Assembly (NCBI RefSeq): GCF_900109375.1
Contig: NZ_FOAB01000005.1
Coordinates: 372,001-436,000 of the forward strand
Direction of reading: 5' to 3'
DNA length: 64,000 nt
Source of the DNA: Aquimarina amphilecti
GTDB taxonomy: Bacteria > Bacteroidota > Bacteroidia > Flavobacteriales > Flavobacteriaceae
Below, piece after piece: positions 41,337 to 50,430 of the stretch. The notes beneath the pieces are model-generated. The model saw only the letters and a program-made list of their open reading frames with translations. It ran no database searches and had not been told where the DNA came from. The stretch's first letter is position 1. Each line of letters opens with the position of its first letter. The position numbers and the translations under genes were made by a program.

Positions 41337-42632
41337 TGTTTCTCCTGTTGTTTCAGTCAATTTTTTAGAAGCTAATTCAATTTGCTTTTTAATCAATTTA
41401 AAACTAGTTTTTTTATACAATCTACGTAATTCATCTTTTCCTTCTACATCAAATTTATATGCAAGTGTTTGAATACAGACAATACCTAAAGATCTAGATG
41501 TAGCACCATAATTAGTGCCTAATGTTACACCAAAAGATCGTTCTAGGATGGTTGTAATGAATTGGATGCATTTTAGATTTTTTCTATTACCAGCAATGGA
41601 TACTAAACCTTTGATTATATCAATATTCTCTATGTATACATGCTCATAAGCACCATAAGTATCATCTTTAGAGTTATGCACTTTACTTCGTAATGTAACG
41701 CTTCTTAGCTTTAAATAAGCGGATTTACGAATTATGTTATATAAAAAACTGTCAAACTTATCTTCATCAATATTACTAATACATACATTGATTTGTTTTA
41801 CAGTATTTTGATTTATTTCTTGACCAAGTATTTTTAGGATTTTAGAAAAATTATGTTGGTACTTTTCATTCATTCCAGAGAGGAGTTTATTTACATGTGT
41901 TCCAAATGAATCAGGTAATAATTGAAAAACGTATGAAGAAGGTACTAAGCTTATTTTACTGTTTTCTAGAATAATTCTATGAATAGTACTTTTGGCTTCC
42001 ATATACTCTTTTATAGGTAAATACTGTATAGATTTAGAACGTATAAAAGAATGCAAACAAGTATTAAGTTCTGGACTTATTTTATGATCTAAGGAGTGTT
42101 TTTGTAGCTGTCGTAATAAGGGACGTAATGGGTAATAATATGGATAGGTGTTCTTCCAAAGTTGAAAAAAATGTGTAAAATCAGTATTGTTTAATCTCAT
42201 TTTGGAGTTAAAAACAAGTTGACTAAGAGCGAGTTTAAAGTTTTCAGGAATCTCTGGGTTAGCTTCTACAGTTTTTTTGCGTCTTGATCGATTTTTTTTT
42301 GATACGCTTACAGAAATATAATAGATAAATTGTTTCTTGATTTCTGGGTGCGAAGTGATCAGTTTTTTATAATGTTCTAAAGAATTGAAACCAATTTTAT
42401 AAAGATCGTAATCTTTGTAATTCGAAGTCATTTTAGCCTCTTCATAGATGTCAAATAACAATTCTTCAACCTGTGATATATCTGTATTAAAACTGTCTAA
42501 GTCAATAATCTCTATAATATCTTTTTCTTTAGCTAGTGTGTCAGAATTAATATATACTAACTCATCTTCTGTTATTTTTAAAGGTTTTTTTAATCCAAAG
42601 AATGATAGTATTTTCTTGATTTTATTAGACAT
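41328..42632 (-). CDS. Unknown helical protein, paralogue A of a tandem pair
   Basis: A 434-residue, probably soluble protein predicted to be mainly helical. It shares length, a basic N-terminus (KIKKILSFFGLKKP), and a C-terminal signature (SLGIVCIQTLAYKFDVEGKDELRRLYKKT) with the neighbouring 42652 product. No domain recognised. Its 3' end overlaps the end of the convergent 2OG-oxygenase gene by 9 nt. Confidence 0.7.
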   Translation of the reverse strand: MSNKIKKILSFFGLKKPLKITEDELVYINSDTLAKEKDIIEIIDLDSFNTDISQVEELLFDIYEEAKMTSNYKDYDLYKIGFNSLEHYKKLITSHPEIKKQFIYYISVSVSKKNRSRRKKTVEANPEIPENFKLALSQLVFNSKMRLNNTDFTHFFQLWKNTYPYYYPLRPLLRQLQKHSLDHKISPELNTCLHSFIRSKSIQYLPIKEYMEAKSTIHRIILENSKISLVPSSYVFQLLPDSFGTHVNKLLSGMNEKYQHNFSKILKILGQEINQNTVKQINVCISNIDEDKFDSFLYNIIRKSAYLKLRSVTLRSKVHNSKDDTYGAYEHVYIENIDIIKGLVSIAGNRKNLKCIQFITTILERSFGVTLGTNYGATSRSLGIVCIQTLAYKFDVEGKDELRRLYKKTSFKLIKKQIELASKKLTETTGETLL

Positions 42633-42651
42633 TAGTTGTAGTAAAACTGTT

Positions 42652-43956
42652 TTATATTAGACCTATTCCATTATGTTCTTCTAACATTTTCGAATATTCG
42701 AGTATTTCTTTCTTAATACCTTTATAAGTAGTTTCTTGATATAGTTTTTTTAGTTCATCCTTCCCTTTTTGATCATATTGAAAAGCCAAGGTGTATATGC
42801 ATAGTTTTCCCAAGGATTGAGAGGTTTCTCCTAGCCTGAGAGCATTGGCATTGGAAAAAGAACGAGTTGTAATTTTCAGAAGGTGGGGGATTGCATTTTT
42901 TTTATTATTAAAAGTTGCGATTGATAAAATCATACTTTTTAAAATACTTATATTTTCTTTTTTTATGTATTGACAATTATACCGAACTTCTCTACCGGTA
43001 TTGTATGTTACTTTTTCAACTCTAAGATTGCTCATTTTGGGCTTGAAAACTGAAGCTTTTTTTATAAAGCCTACCACTTGTTTCTTATAGGTGTCCTTTC
43101 CAATAGTATCAATATGTTTTTCAACTAAAACTAGTAACTTAAAGGGATTATAAAATTCTTTATTAGTCTCAAAGATTTTTAATAGTTGACAATAAGCATC
43201 CTGTTCTTTTTGATTGCTGTTTTTTAGAAATTTATTTACGTAATCAGCAAAAGGATCGGAGACGAGCAAAAATAAAGGTTGGTTTTCATCTTTATCGACA
43301 GTATAAGTATGGAGTACTTTCTGTATAGTATTTCTCGAAGTTTTATAATAAGAATAAAAATGATTGTTAAATCTTGGACTTTTTAGAAATCTTTTTAGAT
43401 AATTATAGAACGCTTCACTAATACCATCTTTTTTGGATTTTTCTCGTAACCTGGAGGTTATAGAACCTATTGTAATATAAGTTGGATATTCTATCCAAAG
43501 GCTCATAAAATATTTAAAATCTTTTTCTTCAAAGTGAAGATTCGAGCGTAATAGTAGATTTAGTATCTCCTGGAAATACTGATTCTTTAATCTATTAGGT
43601 ACTACTTCAGGAGTTGTCTCTAATTCAATAATCTCATTTGTAATCCAGTAAAGAAAATCTCTTTTAAAAGATACTTGTTGTTCGGATAAAAACTTATAAG
43701 ATCTTAAACTGGTATATTTTGGTGCCCAATAATTATATCTATTAATTTTAAATTTTTCTGTAGCTTCCTTAAAAATAGTATCTGATAATGTCGAAAAACT
43801 ATCCTTAAATAAAGGAGTTGTATCTACGTTAATAGTATTTTGTTCTTGTTTACTTTCTTTATTAGTTGAATTGTTAGTTATATCTTCTAATTCCTTTTTC
43901 GTAATCTCAAACTTAGATTTCTTAACCCCAAAAAGAAAAGAAAGAATTTTGTCCAT
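42652..43956 (-). CDS. Unknown helical protein, paralogue B of a tandem pair
   Basis: Also exactly 434 residues, with the matching elements ILSFLFGVKKSKFEITKKE at the N-terminus and SLGKLCIYTLAFQYDQKGKDELKKLYQET at the C-terminus. Divergence in the middle is large, so the duplication is old. It starts 39 nt downstream of the methyltransferase gene on the same strand, and 19 nt separate it from paralogue A. Confidence 0.7.
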   Translation of the reverse strand: MDKILSFLFGVKKSKFEITKKELEDITNNSTNKESKQEQNTINVDTTPLFKDSFSTLSDTIFKEATEKFKINRYNYWAPKYTSLRSYKFLSEQQVSFKRDFLYWITNEIIELETTPEVVPNRLKNQYFQEILNLLLRSNLHFEEKDFKYFMSLWIEYPTYITIGSITSRLREKSKKDGISEAFYNYLKRFLKSPRFNNHFYSYYKTSRNTIQKVLHTYTVDKDENQPLFLLVSDPFADYVNKFLKNSNQKEQDAYCQLLKIFETNKEFYNPFKLLVLVEKHIDTIGKDTYKKQVVGFIKKASVFKPKMSNLRVEKVTYNTGREVRYNCQYIKKENISILKSMILSIATFNNKKNAIPHLLKITTRSFSNANALRLGETSQSLGKLCIYTLAFQYDQKGKDELKKLYQETTYKGIKKEILEYSKMLEEHNGIGLI

Positions 43957-43995
43957 AATTATTATTTAAACTATTCAATAAAGTTTGGATATATT

Positions 43996-44880
43996 TTATG
44001 ATAATACACAGCTAATGTCATCCAGAGAAGAACCATAATCAAAACTAAAATCGATATGAACTAGATCTCCAGCCTTGACTTCTTGGGTGTTGGTAGTTTT
44101 TAAAACAGTTGGTGGCATTAAACTATCAGTTCCAGTAAAATTTGAACCTTCAGTAATTTCTACATAAGATTCTAAATACAAAGCGTTTACTGTTCCTGAA
44201 AACAATACTGGAACCGAAAAACTAAGTTTTACACCTTCTTTTTTCTCTTTTAACAATTCAATTTCGTTAACCAAAAATTGTTGAGTTAAAAACATAGGCT
44301 GATGTCTCGTGAAATTAACTGGGTAATGATGAACATTAGAATCGATTTCTGCTTCACATAACCTCGCAAAATTTACAATTCGATTAGGGAATAATTTTCC
44401 GCCAGGTTTTAAAAAATTTCGCATATGCTGAAAAATCTGTACCTGAAACTCATTGGCGCAGTAAATACTCATTAATTCACCAACCACAAAATCAACTTTT
44501 TCAGGCAAATCTACAGTCAGTGCATCAGCATAGATTACTTCTACTTTCTCTGCCCAAGGATACTTAGCAATTTCTTTATTAATGAAAGGAATTAGATCAG
44601 GATTATTTTCTATTAGATATGCTTTTTTTACATAAGGCATATATAATTTAGTTAGTGGCAGTGTACCTACACCTATTTCGCAAACTGTAGCATCTTTAAA
44701 ATTGTTATTAAGCTGAAAAGCTTTATGGAAAGCATCTACACGCTGTTTATCTGTTTCCATAATCTTATAGTAGATTTCCGGAAAACCAAAATGAGATTCA
44801 TCAAAAGTTTGTGCTTTTAGTAAGCTATATTTTAGTGCATCGTAATTGTCTATTACCTCTTCAAATAATTTGTCTTTCAT
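43996..44880 (-). CDS. SAM-dependent methyltransferase, PRMT-like
   Basis: A 294-residue class I methyltransferase. Motif I VCEIGVGTLPLTKLY near 62-76, acidic post-I AYLIENNPD near 86, VIYADALTVDLPEK near 115, and the double-E-like loop VVGELMSIYCANE near 130. The C-terminal beta-rich half suggests the protein-arginine methyltransferase type fold. Substrate unknown. It leads the three-gene minus-strand group. Confidence 0.8.
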   Translation of the reverse strand: MKDKLFEEVIDNYDALKYSLLKAQTFDESHFGFPEIYYKIMETDKQRVDAFHKAFQLNNNFKDATVCEIGVGTLPLTKLYMPYVKKAYLIENNPDLIPFINKEIAKYPWAEKVEVIYADALTVDLPEKVDFVVGELMSIYCANEFQVQIFQHMRNFLKPGGKLFPNRIVNFARLCEAEIDSNVHHYPVNFTRHQPMFLTQQFLVNEIELLKEKKEGVKLSFSVPVLFSGTVNALYLESYVEITEGSNFTGTDSLMPPTVLKTTNTQEVKAGDLVHIDFSFDYGSSLDDISCVLS

Positions 44881-44985
44881 CCTTATATGATTGTTTTAGT
44901 AAATATAATAATTATGAAGTTTAAAGATATGAATAGCCAGAAAACATAAAATGAAAATATTTTAATAAAAATTTAAAAAAGGGGG

Positions 44986-45013
44986 TAGGGTATTTTTAAA
45001 GAGATGCGTTTTA
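44986..45013 (+). promoter_or_regulatory. Candidate alternative-sigma promoter, site 4 (orphan)
   Basis: TAGGGT at 44986-44991 and GTTTTA at 45008-45013, the same 22-nt offset as the three other sites. No annotated gene lies downstream in this orientation before the convergent cytochrome gene; only a 17-codon ORF (45046-45099) begins 31 nt after it. Confidence 0.45.
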
Positions 45014-45045
45014 TACTTACCATCGAATTAATTAACGTAAAATTC

Positions 45046-45099
45046 ATGATTCCGAAAGCAAATAAAATACATTTATTGGGAATGGATATTTGTTTATAA
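45046..45099 (+). CDS. Possible 17-aa ORF behind promoter site 4
   Basis: ATG at 45046 and TAA at 45097-45099, starting MIPKANKIHLLGMD. Its only support is its distance from site 4 (31 nt), similar to the 34-38 nt seen at the other three sites. It could be a chance frame, a truncated gene or a short peptide. Confidence 0.2.
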   Translation: MIPKANKIHLLGMDICL

Positions 45100-45225
45100 A
45101 CTGATCATCAATCAACTAATTTTAATTTAGATAAAAAAGGGACGTTTTTTCTAAAAAAAATATTGGTGATCAGTATTCGGATATATTAAAATTGATGATA
45201 AAAGAATACTAATGGAATAAGGGAA

Positions 45226-45302
45226 ATCATGCCAAGCTCATTGAGCAATTTGTGTTAGGCTATTTTATTTGGGAAATAGTCTTCAATGAGCTGTTGCATG
45301 AT
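45226..45302. repeat. Nested inverted repeat in the 44.9-45.4 kb gap
   Basis: Outer arms 45226-45244 and 45283-45302 match over about 19 positions with one 1-nt gap and a few mismatches (core AGCTCATTGA / TCAATGAGCT, perfect). Inside lies a second stem, GGCTATTT with AAATAGTC (45258-45281 region). It could fold as a ~77-nt RNA or be a miniature-element remnant. No T run follows, so a terminator is not the obvious reading. Confidence 0.5.
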
Positions 45303-45369
45303 ATAAAAATGACATTGTATTTTGGTATTTAGCGTTTTAGGGAATCATTAATTTATTATAGATTGTTAA

Positions 45370-46752
45370 TCAATCACATCCAAGATCTATCTTAGATGCG
45401 ATATCATTGTTCGGGAAACAATTCCCTGAATTTATAGATTGAGGTACATATCTGGATAGATTAGGGTCTTTTAAACTATTTCCAATAAACGATACAAGAT
45501 TATCTATTTCCGTTTTGTTTAGTTTTATATCGCCAAACTGTTCTGCAAGGTTTGCTGTTGGCACTTCATTATTTTGCGGTACCCCATCAATTTTATATTC
45601 AATTACTTCTTTAATAGAGGTAAAGGTTCCTCCATGACCGTAAATACCATTATCTGTTAGGTTATAGAGAGTAGGAGTCTTGAATTTATAATTATCAGAA
45701 GTTACTTTTGTAAAACCACCTCTTCCTTTTTTTACATCTTCAAAATTTACATTTGCTAGCACAAACGCATCACTTGTGTTATCAAAATCACCCATACCAA
45801 AAGCGTAGAAATTTTTATCATTTAGAGCGGGTCCAGTATGACATTGATAACATTTTCCATCACCAAAAAATGCCTTTGCTCCTTTTTTCTCATCATTGGA
45901 TAAAGCGGCATAATTTCCTTTTAGCCATTCTTGCCAAGGGGATTGATTAGGTAATACAGTTCTTTCATACGCTGCAATTGCTAAGGCAGCATTAGTAGTA
46001 GTATACCTTTCATTAACTGGAGAGTCAGGAAAAGCATCATCAAACATTTGTTGATATCCAAAGGTAGATGCAAAATTATCATCAATTAATAATCTGTGTA
46101 CTCCTTGTCCTTTTATAGCTTGTACCTCTACACCTTCAAAACCAATAAAGTTTTCTGGAATATTTGTCCAATTTGCTTCAGTTCCAAGATTTGTACCGGA
46201 ACCTCCAAACTGTCCATTCCATAACATTATATCTTGATACGCTACATTTAATACTGTTGGAGATTTTATGGGTTGAATATCCGAGTCACTTACCGCAATG
46301 TTAGGGTCAAAAGTTCTACCTTCTCCATTAGCGCCAAAACCTATTCCCGCTTCTCCTATACCTTGTCTTAAACCTGAACTAAAACCAGCTGCTGCGTGAT
46401 GACAAGATGCACATGAATATGTAAATAAGTTAGATCCCGTTGTAGGGTTTCCTCCAGTAGCCGTTTCATGGAACAGAAGTTTTCCTAATGCCACTTTTTC
46501 TGGCGTTATAGGGTTTAATGGATCTTGTGGAATACTGTTATATTGATTGCTTTCTGGAAGTATAAAATAAGCTGCCCCAATCCCTCCAGAAATGATTTCT
46601 AACTGGTCTAGGACTTGTTTGTCTAATCCTGTAGGCCCCGAAGGTGCTTTTGAAAATGATGTTTGATCTATTTCTTTGTCGAGTAATATATAATCATCAT
46701 TTTCACAGGAAAATAGACCCAAAATAACGATAAGTAAGTATATCTTTTTCAT
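45370..46752 (-). CDS. Di-heme cytochrome c peroxidase (MauG/CcpA family) lipoprotein
   Basis: A 460-residue protein with a lipoprotein leader (LGLFSCENDD, Cys at 16) and two heme c motifs: CASCH at 114-118 and CYQCH at 301-305. Between them are the family's PTVLNVAYQDIMLWNGQ region, and after the second heme comes KTPTLYNLTDNGIYGHGG. The family reduces H2O2 or oxidises protein/small-molecule substrates in the periplasm. A deleted paralogue lies directly upstream and a beta-barrel gene behind that. Confidence 0.9.
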   Translation of the reverse strand: MKKIYLLIVILGLFSCENDDYILLDKEIDQTSFSKAPSGPTGLDKQVLDQLEIISGGIGAAYFILPESNQYNSIPQDPLNPITPEKVALGKLLFHETATGGNPTTGSNLFTYSCASCHHAAAGFSSGLRQGIGEAGIGFGANGEGRTFDPNIAVSDSDIQPIKSPTVLNVAYQDIMLWNGQFGGSGTNLGTEANWTNIPENFIGFEGVEVQAIKGQGVHRLLIDDNFASTFGYQQMFDDAFPDSPVNERYTTTNAALAIAAYERTVLPNQSPWQEWLKGNYAALSNDEKKGAKAFFGDGKCYQCHTGPALNDKNFYAFGMGDFDNTSDAFVLANVNFEDVKKGRGGFTKVTSDNYKFKTPTLYNLTDNGIYGHGGTFTSIKEVIEYKIDGVPQNNEVPTANLAEQFGDIKLNKTEIDNLVSFIGNSLKDPNLSRYVPQSINSGNCFPNNDIASKIDLGCD

Positions 46753-46907
46753 GAAAATAAGTTTAAATTAAAATGTTATATTTTTTCGTTTTAAATCTTG
46801 AATAACCATTTAAGAAATAACTTTCTAATTGTAATAAAAATTTATTACTGATTCAGAGGCTTTAGTCAGGAAATGGTATTTATTATTTATGGAGTAGAGA
46901 TATCGGT

Positions 46908-47141
46908 TTACATATTGATATCTCTTAAGCTATTTCCTTTAAACGGCACAAGATTGTTTATTTCATTTTTAGTTAGTTTTATAGAACTAAAATGTTCTTC
47001 AAGGCTTTCTGTTAGCATTTCTGTATTTTGAGGTACATTATCGATTTTATACTCAATTATTTCTTCATCAAGCGACATAAAATCATTTTTTTCACAGGAA
47101 ATCAGTGTCATAATGGCGATAAGTAGGAATATTTTTTTCAC
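46908..47141 (-). pseudogene. Internally deleted mini-copy of the MauG-type gene
   Basis: A 77-residue ORF. Residues 1-27 match the lipoprotein leader of the 45370 product (MKKIFLLIAIMTLISCEKND). The rest matches its residues 383-430 (IIEYKIDNVPQN, LTKNEINNLVPFKGNSLRD). The ~355 residues between, including both heme sites, are missing and the frame is kept. Either an in-frame deletion pseudogene or a retained small lipoprotein. Confidence 0.65.
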
Positions 47142-47192
47142 GGGGTAAATTTTTATTAATAGGTTAATTAAGATAGATTAATTGAATACGGA

Positions 47193-48095
47193 TTACTCTG
47201 CTTTATATACTAATCCTAGAGAAAAACCTGAGGCTCGATCATAATTTTTTCCACTCATATTGGTAGTGTATCCAGATGATATTCCTATACTTTGTTTATA
47301 AATAGGAACATACAGATTAAAATAGAAATTGGTATAATCTACTTCGGTTTCGGGCAAGGCTTGGGCGCCTCCAGCCGCTGCAAATTCGGGAGTACCTATG
47401 TCTAGTCCGTCTAGAGAGTTCTGAGTTCCAACTTTTGCATGTGCATAAAACCATTTGTTATAGTATCCAAGCTTAGCGCTAAAAAGAGTAGCATTTGGAA
47501 TTTCAAAATCTGAATTGTTTCTTAAACTATAAGCAGCCTGTAATTCGACAAAAAGATTGGAAGGTGTACTAAGTTGAATAAAACCACAACCATCTACAGC
47601 AGTAGCTCCATTACCTAAAGATAGTATTCCAGCTTCTTCATATCCTCCTACAGGTACAGAAACACCAGCAGCACCTCCAATTGCTACTTTTGCAGCATCC
47701 AGATTTTTTTCTAGAACTTTTGCCTTTAAGAAAAGACTTAAATCTTGAACTCCACTTACTTCATCGGTTTGGGATACAGGATCTAAAACTCCTGTTTCAT
47801 TTTGAGTAGAAATATAAGGTAGCGTTACCGTAGTAGATAACCAATTAAGTATGCCATATTCGCCATATACACTTATAACAGTTGATGAGATTTCTCCCAT
47901 ATTCATCGGATTGGAGTTGGTTTGATCACTACCGCGAAAAAAATTGTCATAACTTTTATAGGAATAAGAGGAGGCTAAAGTAAAATCGTTTTTTTGTGGA
48001 AAAAATCCATTTATAATGGTTTGTGCAGATACCGATGAAAAAAACATTAAACAGCATATTACCGTTGTCATTTTAAGGTTGGTAATGTTAGTCAT
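47193..48095 (-). CDS. Outer-membrane beta-barrel protein (Phenol_MetA_deg-like)
   Basis: A 300-residue protein with a signal peptide (ending near SVSAQ, residue 25) and regular amphipathic strands: SSYSYKSYDNFFRG, WLSTTVTLPYIST, KVAIGGAAGVSVPVGGYEEAG. This pattern is typical of transporter-like barrels of the MetA/phenol family. It directly precedes the mini-copy and the peroxidase on the same strand, so a role with the periplasmic heme protein is possible. Substrate unknown. Confidence 0.7.
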   Translation of the reverse strand: MTNITNLKMTTVICCLMFFSSVSAQTIINGFFPQKNDFTLASSYSYKSYDNFFRGSDQTNSNPMNMGEISSTVISVYGEYGILNWLSTTVTLPYISTQNETGVLDPVSQTDEVSGVQDLSLFLKAKVLEKNLDAAKVAIGGAAGVSVPVGGYEEAGILSLGNGATAVDGCGFIQLSTPSNLFVELQAAYSLRNNSDFEIPNATLFSAKLGYYNKWFYAHAKVGTQNSLDGLDIGTPEFAAAGGAQALPETEVDYTNFYFNLYVPIYKQSIGISSGYTTNMSGKNYDRASGFSLGLVYKAE

Positions 48096-48260
48096 AATTA
48101 GGTGTATTTAGGTTTTAAAAGTGATTACATATTTGGTATACAATGATAATATCTTAAACCCTTATCTTGTTATAAAGATGTGTAAGTTGGATACTACCCA
48201 AAGTATTATATGAACATTATTTTTGGCTAAAAAGAATAAAAAGGTGATAAGTTAAAGAGG

Positions 48261-49007
48261 CTAATTATTGCTTGTTATTGGAGTTTTTTTGTCATTTTTA
48301 TTAAGGCTCCAATCATAGGTAACATACTTTTTGGTTATTTGTTTATCTATAGTAATCGTTGAATATTCATTTATAAAATCGATTACATCCATATGATTAC
48401 TGACAAAATCATCTTCGTACCATTCGAATAATTGGGAGATTCTAACTGTTTTAGAATTAATTTGATTTCTCTGTGGATCATTAATAAATTCTTTGGTTCT
48501 TTCCTCTAAAGCATAATCTATATTACTGCTGGTATATGCTCTATTCCATAATCTTGGTGAGGACATAGAACCACAATTAAGTAAAAAATGAATTCTAGGA
48601 TCTCCAAATTTTCTTAAGATACTATGCTCAATGTCATCTAAACTATATCGAATATCATTCGATTTAAATGCTTTTCTTTTCCATGGATTTTCTATTTGAT
48701 TTATGGATGCTATAGGATATTCATCAATGATCATTTTCATAACAGTAGCATTGTACACATTAAGCCAGTAAGCTAACTTTTCTTCTTTACTCCAATGATC
48801 TTCTGGAGAAATATTCTGTAGATATCTAAAGTATTTATAAAATACTAATACATCATTTGTGACACCATCATAATCAACCAATCCTTCATCAGTTACGTTG
48901 AGAACCAGAATCTGATCCCACGGATTATGATCTACAATTTCTTGTGAATTGATGTTGAAAAATGACAATGAAATTAAAAAAAAGAATAAGGTTTTAAGAG
49001 CTTTCAT
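48261..49007 (-). CDS. DUF547-domain protein
   Basis: A 248-residue protein with a signal peptide (ending at NINSQ) and the DUF547 core: KLAYWLNVYNATVMKMII near 78, LDDIEHSILRKFGDPRIHFLLNCGS near 125 (split at 20: LDDIEHSILRKFGDPR and IHFLLNCGS). DUF547 has a papain/transglutaminase-like pattern (Cys near His) but no established activity. It precedes the barrel gene by 165 nt in the same orientation. Confidence 0.82.
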   Translation of the reverse strand: MKALKTLFFFLISLSFFNINSQEIVDHNPWDQILVLNVTDEGLVDYDGVTNDVLVFYKYFRYLQNISPEDHWSKEEKLAYWLNVYNATVMKMIIDEYPIASINQIENPWKRKAFKSNDIRYSLDDIEHSILRKFGDPRIHFLLNCGSMSSPRLWNRAYTSSNIDYALEERTKEFINDPQRNQINSKTVRISQLFEWYEDDFVSNHMDVIDFINEYSTITIDKQITKKYVTYDWSLNKNDKKTPITSNN

Positions 49008-49218
49008 CTTGAAGTTATTTTAGGGGTTTTTTTGTTAGTAGTTAGATAAGTTACCTAAAAAATAGATTAAAAACAGGTTTTTAATCGAAAAAATCGATGA
49101 AATACACGTAATTTCTTACAAATTATTGTAAGATTGTAACTACATTACTGTAAAACCATTAACATAAAATTATTAAAAATTAACAATTTATGTTTGTTTG
49201 AATTTTCCCTTCTCTAAT

Positions 49219-49773
49219 TCACCCCTTATTTTGAGTAATACACCAGCTCAAAATTTTGGCAATATTTTTAGCATCATCAATACCTCTATGATGTGTTCCA
49301 TCTAATGGCATATTTAATATTCCTAATGCTCCTTTCATTCCAACTTTTTTTTGCAGCCCTTTGGTCTTAGTAAAAAGTTCTTTCACGTTGATGTGATTTT
49401 CTGATAAAGGGTAGGATATTTCTCTGAAGCTACATTGTTTTTTCATCATATTTAGATCATATTGCCCATAACTTGCCCAGGTATATTGATACCCTTGGTA
49501 TTCATCTCTAAGAATTTCACAGGCTTCATTGAACGAAATCCCTTCGTTATCTAACAAATCTTGAGTGATGGTTGTTAGTTCTGTGCAAAAGGAACTTACT
49601 TCGGATCGTTCAGGTTTGATTAAGATTCCTTTATTTTTAGAAACTTCTTCGGTTTGGGTATTCAATAAACAAATTCCTATCTCTATGATTTCATGTACTT
49701 GTCCTTTTGGGATAGAACCGTTCCAACAGGTTGCCTCTAAATCTATGATTATAATTGTATTTGTTGTTATCAT
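49219..49773 (-). CDS. DEDDh 3'-5' exonuclease, ERI-1/KapD-like
   Basis: A 184-residue exonuclease. Exo I is DLEATCWNG (residues 11-19), Exo II contains WASYGQYDLNMMKKQC near 105, and Exo III is HHRGIDDAKNIAKIL near 160. DLEATCW is characteristic of the ERI-1/3'hExo/KapD branch, whose studied members trim RNA 3' ends. It is the last gene of the rtcB operon, 56 nt after the nucleotidyltransferase-like gene. Confidence 0.85.
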   Translation of the reverse strand: MITTNTIIIIDLEATCWNGSIPKGQVHEIIEIGICLLNTQTEEVSKNKGILIKPERSEVSSFCTELTTITQDLLDNEGISFNEACEILRDEYQGYQYTWASYGQYDLNMMKKQCSFREISYPLSENHINVKELFTKTKGLQKKVGMKGALGILNMPLDGTHHRGIDDAKNIAKILSWCITQNKG

Positions 49774-49829
49774 TTAATTTTGTGTTATATACCCCATAAG
49801 ATTTTAAGACTTGTGGGGTATGATGTGTT

Positions 49830-50378
49830 TTATTTTTTCGGAATAGTCACTAATTCCTCTCTATCTAAAGGATCCATGTTTTGATCTAATAATTTAATCG
49901 CGGATTGTACTGCCCAGCATTTATCACTAGAATGTATATTAGAATACAGTCCTAATAAATAAGAAGGTTTCACGATTGTCCATCCTTTAACTTTTCGAGA
50001 TGGGATATTAGATTTTACAAAAAAGTCAATTGTTATTCGTACTGATTTTTCATTTTCCATTAGTACTATTTTTTCATAACGTCTAAAATTCTCATCACTT
50101 GGTAACTTGTCATAACGTGTCCATACTTTTTGAAAACCATTTTCTTGTAGTATATACATTACCTGAGCTACCTTTTTAGGATCTACAAAAAGATCTATAT
50201 CCTTATGATCATGAGCGTGTTTATATTCTGTATGGCCTATTGGTGATAAAAAATGCCATGCCCAACCTCCCGATAGAATAACGAAATCTTTAAGAGGTAT
50301 TAATATTTCTAATGCACATTGGATTCTATAACTGGGCCATAATTCTCCATATTTTTTTTTGTTGTGTGGCGCTCCCAT
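49830..50378 (-). CDS. Nucleotidyltransferase-fold protein (MNT/AadA-like)
   Basis: A 182-residue protein with LSGGWAWHFL near 35 and HKDIDLFVDPKK near 58, the G-G-x-A ... D-x-D pattern of minimal nucleotidyltransferases (AbiEii/LinB/aminoglycoside nucleotidyltransferase type). RITIDFFVKS near 115 could supply the third carboxylate. The substrate is not known. Its place beside RtcB and an RNA 3'-exonuclease suggests an RNA-end or tRNA substrate, but that is context only. Confidence 0.65.
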   Translation of the reverse strand: MGAPHNKKKYGELWPSYRIQCALEILIPLKDFVILSGGWAWHFLSPIGHTEYKHAHDHKDIDLFVDPKKVAQVMYILQENGFQKVWTRYDKLPSDENFRRYEKIVLMENEKSVRITIDFFVKSNIPSRKVKGWTIVKPSYLLGLYSNIHSSDKCWAVQSAIKLLDQNMDPLDREELVTIPKK

Positions 50379-50430
50379 ACTTCTTTCTTTATTTTGTCAT
50401 TCCAGCCTTTATTGGGATGGCCAATCATTA

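Noticed and set aside
49565-49777. 70-codon plus-strand ORF across the exonuclease gene
   Set aside because: It is a shadow of the DEDDh exonuclease, whose three catalytic motifs are clear on the minus strand.
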